37,379 nt of DNA from a virus. The stretch's first letter is position 1. Each line of letters starts with the position of its first letter. The notes under the pieces were generated by a model. The model was not told the origin of the DNA and searched no databases. It worked only from the letters and a program-made list of their open reading frames with translations. The DNA is taken from IMG/VR virus record IMGVR_UViG_3300045136_000426, positions 1 through 37,379 of that record; one strand, written 5' to 3'. This document shows, in pieces, positions 6,857-13,616 of this stretch. Made by a program: the position numbers and the translations under genes.

Positions 6857-7222
6857 TCAGCCTCTGCGGTTGGGGTTGTGAGGGCATGTACGGCAGGCCT
6901 GCGCGACTTCGCGCTGCAGCCATGTGATGGCAGCCGGGCGGCTGCGCTCGTCTTGGCACTGTCTGGTGCTGATCTCGCCCCAGTACGGGCACTGCACCGT
7001 CGCCTTCATGTACTGGCCGCGAATGCGCTCGGCCAGCTTGTCGGTGCGCGCGGTGTAGCGGCTACGCAGCAGCGCATTGACCACCGGCGCGCTGATGCCG
7101 AGCTCTTGCGCGACTTCGGCCTGGCTCTTGCCAAGGCCGCCTGCGGCCTGTGGCCGGATCTGCTGTTCCAGCGCCTCGAGTACGTCGTGCGGCAGCGCAA
7201 AGAAAGTCTTCACGTTGCTCAT
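6857..7222 (-). CDS. Helix-turn-helix regulator with C-terminal cysteine cluster
   Basis: The 121-residue product has an N-terminal helix-turn-helix (SQAEVAQELGISAPVVNALL, about residues 33-52) and a C-terminal part with four or five cysteines (CPYWGEISTRQC and ACRTCPHNP) that could bind zinc. The order HTH plus Cys cluster occurs in short regulators of Mu-like phages. It probably binds DNA within the phage, but the operator is unknown. ATG 7222 overlaps the upstream stop as ATGA. Confidence 0.65.
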   Translation of the reverse strand: MSNVKTFFALPHDVLEALEQQIRPQAAGGLGKSQAEVAQELGISAPVVNALLRSRYTARTDKLAERIRGQYMKATVQCPYWGEISTRQCQDERSRPAAITWLQREVAQACRTCPHNPNRRG

Positions 7223-7431
7223 TGCCGCAGATCCTTCGCGGTGCGAAGCGCAGCCGCAGCGAGCGTGCGATGCACGAACACGAGATGCTCGATCGCGCGC
7301 AACATGCTCGCTTGAATGCCTGTCAATAGCGCTTCGAAGGCCAACACGGGCAATGTGAGGAGCAGCAAGGCGGCAATGCCGACGAGCAGCAGCGTGGCTG
7401 TCGCGACGCGCGATGCCTTACTCGCAACCAT
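7219..7431 (-). CDS. Small membrane protein, 70 residues
   Basis: A short basic start (MVASKASR) is followed by a strong hydrophobic stretch (VATATLLLVGIAALLLLTLPVLAFEALLTGI, about 9-39) and a polar helical tail. It is likely a single- or hairpin-spanning inner-membrane protein with the tail in the cytoplasm. No family is recognised. The start ATG 7431 lies within the end of the preceding gene (14-bp overlap). Confidence 0.55.
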   Translation of the reverse strand: MVASKASRVATATLLLVGIAALLLLTLPVLAFEALLTGIQASMLRAIEHLVFVHRTLAAAALRTAKDLRQ

Positions 7432-8050
7432 CGCACACCTCCTGCGCGCTTTGCGCGACCACGATCTCGCCGGTGTTGCGGTCGAATACCACCTTGGCAC
7501 GCGTGATCGCAGGCGCCTTCGGACCGGTGTCACGCGCCAGACGATGGAGCGCCGGCGTTCCGGGCTTGGCGGCGCGCAGCTCCCTGAAGAAGCCCGCGCG
7601 CGCCAGCACCACCACATAGCTCTTGGCCGCCACCACACTCACCGGATGCGCGTCGGTGCTCGCGTGCAGCGCCACGTCGACATAGGTGAAGGTCTTGAGC
7701 ACGCGCATGGCCGTCCACATCGCTTCATTCAGGGGCGCGGGCAGCAACTGCCCATCGCGGCTGACACGCGGTGCGGCGATGCCGGTGTCCTTCACGAGCG
7801 TGAAGCCGGGGCTGGCGAACTTCGCGCAGGCCTTGCGCGAGCCGAGTTCGCCGCGCTTGAGGATGCCGGCGTTGGCCAAGCTCTTGACGTAGCAATCCAG
7901 CGTCTCGCGGCGCACCGGCGGTGTCGTGCGCAAGTCCACGTCGTCGGTGGTGAACACCTTGCCAACGCCGATCGAGCGGATGGCGGCCCACACGCGCTCG
8001 CGCGGCAGCAGGCCGGCGCGCGCTTCACGGCTGATGGTCGAGCGGCCCAT
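7418..8050 (-). CDS. Early protein with two winged-helix-like repeats
   Basis: This 210-residue protein appears to contain an internal duplication. Residues about 20-65 (VWAAIRSIGVGKVFTTDDVD ... LDCYVKSLANAGIL) and about 112-160 (MWTAMRVLKTFTYVDVALHA ... SYVVVLARAGFF) share the same helix, strand and helix spacing and the same [V/M]W-A-[I/M]R start. Each looks like a winged helix. The C-terminus carries VVFDRNTGEIVV. It directly follows the transposition ATPase, in the slot where Mu-like phages carry small accessory genes of unknown function. ATG 8050 overlaps the tnpB stop as TGATG. Confidence 0.6.
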   Translation of the reverse strand: MGRSTISREARAGLLPRERVWAAIRSIGVGKVFTTDDVDLRTTPPVRRETLDCYVKSLANAGILKRGELGSRKACAKFASPGFTLVKDTGIAAPRVSRDGQLLPAPLNEAMWTAMRVLKTFTYVDVALHASTDAHPVSVVAAKSYVVVLARAGFFRELRAAKPGTPALHRLARDTGPKAPAITRAKVVFDRNTGEIVVAQSAQEVCDGCE

Positions 8051-8781
8051 CAGCGGCCTCCGCGCGGCGCGGCGCCGTTGTACAGGTCGCCGTCGTAGTC
8101 GTCGCCGGCGGCGTTCTTGCCCCGCACGTTGCACCATGACGCGATGTTTTCGAGGTTGATCACGACGCGGCGCGTGACGCCGTTGCTCTCCTCGAGCACG
8201 CGCTTCTTCAGCTCGGCGCTGATGCTCACGTGCGGTACGTAGTGCTTGGCCAGCTTGTCGAAGTCGCTGCCGCTGCACTTGTGCGCGGGCTGCCACACCA
8301 GCACGCGGTTGTCGCAGCGCTCATGCCGCTTCATCTTCGCCGGCAGGCGCTCTTCGCCAATCAGCAGGATCGCGCAACCCGCTTGATCGTGAATGTCGCG
8401 GATCAGCTCCAGGCTGCGCGTCTCGACGATGCGGTCGACCTCGTCGACCACGAGCGGGCGCTCGCTGCGGCTGAGCTCCTCCACGATTTCATCGATCAGG
8501 CTGACGATCGTGCCGCGCGTGGCCAAGCCCATCGCGTGGCAAATCATCTCCGCCAAGCTCTTGGCCGTTTCGTAGGCGCGGCAGCTCACGTACACACCTG
8601 AGAAGGTGTTGGGGTTGGCCGCGTAAGCCGCGGCCTGCGTCTTGCCCAGGCCGCTTTCACCATACAACGCGCCGATGCGTGGCATGCCGCGCGGGGCGCT
8701 CTTCAAGCGCTCCAGCATCGTGTGCGCCGCCGTGATGTTGGACAGCAGTGCGAATTTGCCGGCCACCGAATTCTGCTTCAT
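8050..8781 (-). CDS. tnpB: Transposition ATPase (MuB-like AAA+ protein)
   Basis: The 243-residue protein is the AAA+ ATPase partner of the transposase. Walker A is GESGLGKT (41-48), Walker B is PLVVDEVD (109-116), and a sensor-like stretch, AGCAILLIGEERL, follows. The ATPase binds target DNA and delivers it to the transposase, giving target choice and immunity. It is shorter than MuB (312 residues), lacking a long N-terminal DNA-binding region, and so is closer in size to IstB/TniB-type ATPases. ATG 8781 is preceded by AAGGAA at suitable distance; the open frame to 8847 overlaps tnpA and lacks a better site. Confidence 0.9.
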   Translation of the reverse strand: MKQNSVAGKFALLSNITAAHTMLERLKSAPRGMPRIGALYGESGLGKTQAAAYAANPNTFSGVYVSCRAYETAKSLAEMICHAMGLATRGTIVSLIDEIVEELSRSERPLVVDEVDRIVETRSLELIRDIHDQAGCAILLIGEERLPAKMKRHERCDNRVLVWQPAHKCSGSDFDKLAKHYVPHVSISAELKKRVLEESNGVTRRVVINLENIASWCNVRGKNAAGDDYDGDLYNGAAPRGGR

Positions 8782-8830
8782 AATCACATTTCCTTTCAGT
8801 ACGCCCGGTGCGCCGGGCTTTCTTTTTTGC

Positions 8831-10996
8831 TCATTGCCCGGCTTCACGCAGCACGCCGTCTGCGTCGAGGCCGAACGCTTCGAACATCTGTTTCATCGCG
8901 CGCCATTCCGCACCCTGGCCGTACACCTCGAACCAGCTGCGCTCGTCTGCACCGAGCGCCTCGCCGCGTTGCACGCGGGCCTGCAGCCGGCTCCAGCGCG
9001 CGTAGCGCAGCTCAGGGGTGTCGATGGTCTTGATGGGTGCGGGCGCGGCCAGCCGGGCCTGAACACGCGCCTCGGCGGCAGCCAGCGCCGCCTCGTCGAT
9101 CGGCTGCGGCGCGGCGCGCTTGATCGACTCGATCACGGGGCCGACGTGTTCGATGCGCAGCTTCGGCAGCGCCAGCACGTTAGGGCTTGCAGCGACGGCT
9201 GCGTCGGTGCGCGATCGCAGTACCGCTTGCACCAGGCCGCGCGTGTCGACTTCGCGCGTCAGGGCACGCAGCTCGCGCTTTTGCTCGCGGATGACCTTGG
9301 CCTGGCGCGCGCGCCGCTCGTTGGCCACTTCGGCGGCGCTGATGCCCAGGCGCTCGTAGTCGAGCGCCTCGCACACGAAGCTGCCGTCCAGGTCGAAGAC
9401 GTAGCAGCGGCCGATATCCGCATCGTCGACCTTGCACTGGAACTGACGGCCTTCAAGGCCGCCCAGAGCAGCGGCATTGAACCAGCCGTGATCGATCTTC
9501 AGGCCCTTCTTCGTCAGGGTGCGGATGCCGCCGTCGCTGCTCGGCGCCAGCAGCATGTCGAGTGCGCGATCGTCGATCTGCAGCAGTGCACCGCGTGACG
9601 ACGCGGCGCGCTCGTCCGGCGAGCAGCCCAAGGAAGAATGCTCGCGGCTGTTGTATCGGTCGCACCAGCGGTCGAGCTCGGCCTGCAACTGCTCTGCGGT
9701 AAGCCGCAGTTCTACCGTCTCGCCTTGCATGAGACGCTGCGCAAAGCTGCGGCGCGACTCGATGGCTTTGCGCTCGGCTACGTTGTGCCCCACAAAGCCA
9801 TCGAGCAGTTCGAACACATCATGCAGGGAAGTGCCGAGGCCGCGCTCGATGTGCGGCTTCTGCTCAGGCGAGAACGGGGCGCACAGAGGGTGCTCGATAT
9901 CCAAGCCCAGCAGCGCCAGCTCGAGCTGACGGGCGGTGTAGTCCGCGCCGTTGTCCGTCTTTATCGCGCCGGGCTTGCCCCATGCGCGAATGCTGGAGCG
10001 CACCAGGCTCATGATCGCGCCGCTCCTGCTGGTGCGGCTGACCAGCAGGCGCATCCGGCGCGAGAAGACGTCGATCACGCCAATCACCGCATGGCGTGCG
10101 CGGTCGGCGAGGATCAGGTCGCCAGGCGTGCTGTCCATCTCCCACAGTTGGTTCACCGCGCGGATGCGTTCGCTCGCGTTGCCGGCGGCAGACATATAGC
10201 GGTTCTTCCACGCGTCTGGATTCGTCAGGGCCGTGAAGAGCTGGCTGTTGGCCGCCTTCCATTGCGCCAACGCCCTGCGGAAGCTGCGTTCGCTGGGCAA
10301 GCGCTCGAATTGCATGCGCAGAATGCGGTACAGATGCGCAGCGCCCAGGTGCGGCTTGTCGGTGAGCAAGGCGAGCACTGCGCGGCCCACGTCACCGTCC
10401 AGAACGGCGCTGCCGCCCCGTCGTGGGTTGCCACGCGGCGTGACGGCTGCGGCGCCGTGGAGTTGCAGCCCCAGGTGCCAGCGGCGCAGCGTGGCGCACG
10501 AAAGCCGTGTGACGTTGCGGCGCACTTCATCAGGCACCGCGCGGCCGGCGTGCCACAGCTGCATGAAGGCTTCGAGCGAGGGTTGCAGCGGGCCGCCAAG
10601 CTGCTCATGCAGGCGCCTAAACGCGAGCAGCACCTGCAGGCGTGCGTCGCGCACGTCCGCACGCCGCCCGGTCACGTTGGCGACCGCGGCCGTGCCGGCC
10701 AGCGCACCGTTAGCAGCTGTGGCCTGTGCGATCACCGCCCGCTGTCGCACCGCAGGCAGCAGCGGCTCGGCGCTGAGCGCCCGCTGTGCCAATGCCGCGC
10801 GCACCGGCGCCGGAAGCGATGCGCCAGCGTATTCCACGCCGCCGCCGCGCCCAATCCGCGTGCGCGCCTTCCAGCCCTCGCGCAGCGCGAGCTCGCGAAC
10901 GCGCTGCACATGCACAGGCAGGCCAGCGAGGCCCACCAGCTCGGAAGCGGTGAACCATTCACCCGCGTTGCGGGCCGGCTGAAGCACGGCGCTCAT
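8831..10996 (-). CDS. tnpA: DDE transposase A (Mu transposase family)
   Basis: The 721-residue enzyme cuts the phage ends and joins them to target DNA. The N-terminal part (about 10-60) looks like the winged-helix Mu DNA-binding domain. The RNase H-like core holds the catalytic triad: D288 in WEMDST, D348 in KTDNGADY, and E384 in PHIERG, 35 residues after the second aspartate as expected for D,D-35-E. Further on are the Mu-C-like barrel (about 470-560) and a charged C-terminal tail that would contact the ATPase. Length is slightly above MuA (663). Likely substrates are the end sites at 705, 848, 37153 and 37175. ATG 10996 overlaps the ner stop as ATGA. Confidence 0.95.
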   Translation of the reverse strand: MSAVLQPARNAGEWFTASELVGLAGLPVHVQRVRELALREGWKARTRIGRGGGVEYAGASLPAPVRAALAQRALSAEPLLPAVRQRAVIAQATAANGALAGTAAVANVTGRRADVRDARLQVLLAFRRLHEQLGGPLQPSLEAFMQLWHAGRAVPDEVRRNVTRLSCATLRRWHLGLQLHGAAAVTPRGNPRRGGSAVLDGDVGRAVLALLTDKPHLGAAHLYRILRMQFERLPSERSFRRALAQWKAANSQLFTALTNPDAWKNRYMSAAGNASERIRAVNQLWEMDSTPGDLILADRARHAVIGVIDVFSRRMRLLVSRTSRSGAIMSLVRSSIRAWGKPGAIKTDNGADYTARQLELALLGLDIEHPLCAPFSPEQKPHIERGLGTSLHDVFELLDGFVGHNVAERKAIESRRSFAQRLMQGETVELRLTAEQLQAELDRWCDRYNSREHSSLGCSPDERAASSRGALLQIDDRALDMLLAPSSDGGIRTLTKKGLKIDHGWFNAAALGGLEGRQFQCKVDDADIGRCYVFDLDGSFVCEALDYERLGISAAEVANERRARQAKVIREQKRELRALTREVDTRGLVQAVLRSRTDAAVAASPNVLALPKLRIEHVGPVIESIKRAAPQPIDEAALAAAEARVQARLAAPAPIKTIDTPELRYARWSRLQARVQRGEALGADERSWFEVYGQGAEWRAMKQMFEAFGLDADGVLREAGQ

Positions 10997-11295
10997 TTGA
11001 CAGCCTTGGCGCGTGGGAGCGCCTTAGGGCGCGAAACCTTGACCTTGCGCGTCAGGGCGTAGGCGCGGTCACGGGCCTCCAAATAGCGACTGGGCCAGAT
11101 CTGCTCGGGCCTCATCTGCAAGGCGTCGGCGACGATCTTTTCCGCGCCGAGCCACTTCATATAGAGGACGCGCTGGATGTGACTGTAATTGTGTCGGGCT
11201 GCGAGCTTACGGAGTGACAAGCCCCTCTTTTCAAGGGCTGCCTTCACATCCGCGGGGTGCCAATCCTTCGCTGCACCACTCTTTAGTGTGTCCAT
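10993..11295 (-). CDS. ner: Ner-like DNA-binding regulator
   Basis: The 100-residue protein matches the Ner/Nlp family: DWHPADVKAALEKRGLSLRK (about 11-30), then LAARHNYSHIQRVLYMKW and AEKIVADALQMRPEQIWPSR. Mu Ner binds near the early promoter and turns down both the early and repressor promoters after induction. A basic tail (KVKVSRPKALPRAKAVK) follows the domain. The start is ATG 11295; the alternative GTG 11313 would lie upstream of the predicted transcription start. No ribosome site precedes ATG 11295, and the promoter places the 5' end of the mRNA at or within two bases of it, so the message may be leaderless. Confidence 0.8.
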   Translation of the reverse strand: MDTLKSGAAKDWHPADVKAALEKRGLSLRKLAARHNYSHIQRVLYMKWLGAEKIVADALQMRPEQIWPSRYLEARDRAYALTRKVKVSRPKALPRAKAVK

Positions 11296-11313
11296 AGATG
11301 CAATTATGGACAC
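11288..11313. promoter_or_regulatory. Palindromic operator over the early promoter
   Basis: GTGTCCATA (11288-11296) and TATGGACAC (11305-11313) form a perfect 9-bp inverted repeat around an 8-bp spacer. It covers the -10 box, the predicted transcription start and the ner start codon, so bound protein would block initiation. The repressor at 11466 is the first candidate ligand; Ner is the second. Related half-sites CATAGACAC (11444-11452) and CATGGACAT (11465-11473) flank the repressor start. Confidence 0.75.
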
Positions 11314-11330
11314 AGTTCAGTGTGTGTCAA
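11303..11330 (-). promoter_or_regulatory. Early promoter (leftward)
   Basis: On the minus strand a perfect TTGACA (-35, 11325-11330) is followed, after 16 bp, by CATAAT (-10, 11303-11308), five of six to consensus. Initiation would fall at about 11295-11297. The stretch is AT-rich compared with its surroundings. This promoter would drive ner, the transposition genes and the whole early operon. Confidence 0.75.
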
Positions 11331-11465
11331 CCCCCAATATCACACTGCGATGTGTAGTGAATACCCTTATAGCGATGAAACAAAACGTAAATATTAGACA
11401 AGATCCCTATTAAAAGCGAATTAATCATCTATATTTTTGTGCTCATAGACACAATAGAGTGCTAC
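11314..11465. promoter_or_regulatory. Divergent control region, including a candidate repressor promoter
   Basis: This AT-rich segment separates ner from the repressor. A TATATT box (11430-11435) is the best -10 candidate for rightward repressor transcription; no good -35 precedes it, so the promoter may need activation or be weak. CACACT and ATGTGT form a loose dyad at 11341-11355, and the 6-mer AGTGTG recurs (11285-11290, 11319-11324, inverted at 11341-11346), suggesting further protein sites. Confidence 0.5.
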
Positions 11466-12401
11466 ATGGACATCGCCAAGTTGCTACGCGCAAAATTCAA
11501 GGCACCCGAGATCGAGCGCCAGGTGGCTGACGGTGAACTTGAATCCATCAGGCACGCCATGAAAGAAAAATCACAAGGCGATATGCCGTCTAAGACCAAC
11601 CGGCCGCATGCGTTCATGCGCTCCAAGCCGCTGCACGTCGGCTGGGAGCAGCTCTCAGTTGTGCTCACGGCGGCACAAGTGCCTGCTCAGTACATGGCGG
11701 GGGAGCCATTTGCGAGCAAGCGAGCGCTGCTCGAGCAGGCCTACAAGCAGCATCTCGGCGAGCGGCTTGTGGAGGCGCGCGGCCAGGTCAGCCTGGCCAG
11801 CTTGGCCGACCACCTCGGCCGCCATCTGAACGCCGTCAGCAAGTGGAATGCCGGCAAGACGATGCCGGATGCGTTCGATCTGTTGTGCTACGCGGCGTTT
11901 ACCGGCACAAACCCTTACTGGGTCCTCACGGGGCAAGGCCGCAAGGAAGACTTGCGCAATCAGCAGGCGCTGGCCGCCAACGATGACGAGTTCGTGTTGG
12001 TGCCGCGCTACTCGGTATCTGCCAGCGCAGGCGACGGCCGTGAAGTGGTCGACGAGGACGTCGTGGCGCAGTTTGCGTTTCGCAAGAGCTGGATACAACA
12101 ACGCGGGCTGCGGCCGGAGGCATTGAAAGTGGTGCGTGCCGACGGCGACAGCATGCAGAACACGATCTACGATGGCGATATGCTGCTGATCGACACCTCG
12201 ATCAGCCACGTGGTGACCGACGGCATCTATGTGATCGGCCGCAACGGTGACCTCTTCTGCAAGCGCCTGCAAATCATGTTCAATGGCGGGGTCACCATCA
12301 AGTCCGACAATCCGGCATATGCCGATCAGACCTTGGACGGCGAGGCGGCCTCTGAGCTCAAGGTCGTTGGCCGCGTGGTGTGGGCAGGAGGAGAGCGATG
12401 A
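11466..12401 (+). CDS. CI/LexA-type phage repressor with S24 peptidase domain
   Basis: The 311-residue product has a helix-turn-helix near 108-128 (SLASLADHLGRHLNAVSKW) and a C-terminal S24 domain with the Ser-Lys dyad: S229 in ADGDSMQNTI and K266 in DLFCKRL. SASAGDG (A188-G189) is a plausible autocleavage site, so RecA-triggered induction is likely. Mu's own repressor is not of this type; LexA-like repressors occur in BcepMu-like phages. About 100 residues precede the HTH, longer than usual for CI. ATG 11466 has only a weak ribosome site; later ATGs (codons 32, 40, 51) would shorten the extension. It should maintain lysogeny by binding the operator at 11288. Confidence 0.85.
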   Translation: MDIAKLLRAKFKAPEIERQVADGELESIRHAMKEKSQGDMPSKTNRPHAFMRSKPLHVGWEQLSVVLTAAQVPAQYMAGEPFASKRALLEQAYKQHLGERLVEARGQVSLASLADHLGRHLNAVSKWNAGKTMPDAFDLLCYAAFTGTNPYWVLTGQGRKEDLRNQQALAANDDEFVLVPRYSVSASAGDGREVVDEDVVAQFAFRKSWIQQRGLRPEALKVVRADGDSMQNTIYDGDMLLIDTSISHVVTDGIYVIGRNGDLFCKRLQIMFNGGVTIKSDNPAYADQTLDGEAASELKVVGRVVWAGGER

Positions 12402-12847
12402 AGCGGTTCATTTGCGTTGCGGTCGTGACTTTGGCGGACATCGCCTGCAGTTGGGCTCAAACGGCGCCGTCCTTGCCTGCAATGCTCGCGTCGATCGACG
12501 CGGGTAAGCGGGTGGAGGAGAACTCGCCGGAAGCCCGGCGCGTCGCAGCCGCGTTAAAGGATTTGCGATCTGTCTGCAAAGAGTCGGACGCACAGCTTGG
12601 CGAAGCCGCCAACACGACGCGCAAGATCGTTGCCGGCAAGGGCGGCTACGCCACCAATGCGGATATCCTTGAGGGCCTGTTTGCCATGAGCGCCGACTTC
12701 GGGTCGCGACAGACCTGCTCCTCCACGCTGGACAACTACGCTATACAGCGCACGGCGCCGAACGCATTCACGCATTCGATGGCGGTCGCGGTGATTCGGC
12801 ATTTGCACGCCGTAGCCTTTGAGGCGAGCCGGCAGCCGCGCAAGTGA
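12398..12847 (+). CDS. Exported protein coupled to the repressor gene
   Basis: The 149-residue product has a standard signal peptide (MKRFICVAVVTLADIACSWA, with cleavage likely before QTA) and a mature, mostly helical part with two cysteines, C60 and C114 by approximate count, that could form a disulfide in the periplasm. No family is recognised. ATG 12398 has an AGGAGG site and overlaps the repressor stop as ATGA, so it is probably translated from the repressor message. That would make it one of few genes expressed in the lysogen, and a candidate for lysogenic conversion or superinfection exclusion. A lysis role is also possible, since the lysis block follows. Confidence 0.6.
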   Translation: MKRFICVAVVTLADIACSWAQTAPSLPAMLASIDAGKRVEENSPEARRVAAALKDLRSVCKESDAQLGEAANTTRKIVAGKGGYATNADILEGLFAMSADFGSRQTCSSTLDNYAIQRTAPNAFTHSMAVAVIRHLHAVAFEASRQPRK

Positions 12848-12857
12848 CGCGCGTCAC
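12844..12857. promoter_or_regulatory. Perfect 14-bp palindrome before the lysis genes
   Basis: GTGACGCGCGTCAC lies between the exported-protein gene, whose TGA it includes, and the endolysin start at 12874. A near copy, GTGACGCGCGTCGC, precedes the protease gene at 22036. It may be a Mor/C-type activator site, although here it is only 16 bp from the next ATG, too close for a conventional promoter for that gene. Confidence 0.4.
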
Positions 12858-12873
12858 GCTGTTTTGAGGGGGC

Positions 12874-13377
12874 ATGCCCGGCATGCTGCCGGGCATGGTT
12901 GCCGACGCCATCAATGCGGCTGAGCAGCAGCTCAGCCCCCACTTTACTCTTGCCGAGATGACCGTCTCTCAGGTCGCTGCGCGTGCGGGCTTGGCGAATG
13001 TGCCGCCCTCGGCGGCGGTCGCCAACCTCAGGCGTGTCGCGAACCTGCTGGAAACGGTGCGCATCGTGCTCGGCGGCAAGCCGATCATCGTGACGAGCGG
13101 CTATCGCTCGCCGAGCGTCAACAAGCTGGTGGGCGGCGCCCCCAACTCGGCGCATTTGGACGGTCGGGCGGCCGACTTCATTTGCCCGGCGTTCGGCACA
13201 CCGCGCGAGGTGTGCCAGCAGCTCATTGACCAGGGGCTGCTGTTCGACCAGTTGATCCAGGAAGGTACCTGGGTGCACGTCGGCATGGCTCGCGCCGGCG
13301 AGACGCCGCGCCAAGAGGTGCTCACCGCACAGTTCTCGGCCGGCCGGCCGACCACTTACATCCGAGGCCTCGCGTAA
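12874..13377 (+). CDS. M15-type peptidase endolysin
   Basis: The 167-residue protein matches the peptidase M15A/M15_3 family of peptidoglycan endopeptidases. VTSGYRSPSVNKLVGG (73-88) is the typical lead-in, SAHLDGRAADF supplies zinc ligands H94 and D101, and WVHVGMA supplies H135. These enzymes cleave peptide stems or cross-links in the cell wall. No signal peptide is visible, so release needs a holin. ATG 12874 follows GAGGGGG at close distance; ATG 12883 and 12895 are alternatives. It is the first gene of the lysis block, and its stop overlaps the next start (TAATG). Confidence 0.88.
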   Translation: MPGMLPGMVADAINAAEQQLSPHFTLAEMTVSQVAARAGLANVPPSAAVANLRRVANLLETVRIVLGGKPIIVTSGYRSPSVNKLVGGAPNSAHLDGRAADFICPAFGTPREVCQQLIDQGLLFDQLIQEGTWVHVGMARAGETPRQEVLTAQFSAGRPTTYIRGLA

Positions 13378-13616
13378 TGGCGACGACTGACAATCACGCG
13401 GCAGCTGCGGGCGCCCCCAAGCCCTGGTGGAAAAGCAAGACGTTGTGGTTCAACGCCGCCTGCGCCGCGCTCGGCGTCGCCGAAGCACAGCTGCAGCTGC
13501 TCAAACCGCTGCTCGGCGACCAAGCCTATCCGATCCTTCTGTATGCGGTGATGGTCGGCAACGCGGTGCTGCGCATTGTGACGACTCAGGGTATTGCCCT
13601 TTCGGAGAAAAAATGA
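13377..13616 (+). CDS. Holin-like small membrane protein
   Basis: The 79-residue protein has a polar N-terminus, the motif PWWKSKTLWFNAACAALGVA as a first hydrophobic stretch, and YPILLYAVMVGNAVLRIVTT as a second, with a charged end. Size and place between the endolysin and the other lysis genes fit a holin. Proteins with this WWKSKT-type start are often seen next to M15 endolysins. The function is inferred from context only. Confidence 0.6.
   Translation: MATTDNHAAAAGAPKPWWKSKTLWFNAACAALGVAEAQLQLLKPLLGDQAYPILLYAVMVGNAVLRIVTTQGIALSEKK

Noticed and set aside
9638-11062. 474-codon plus-strand open frame opposite the transposase gene
   Set aside because: It lies antisense to tnpA, whose catalytic motifs are intact; its low-complexity composition follows from the complement of a GC-rich gene.
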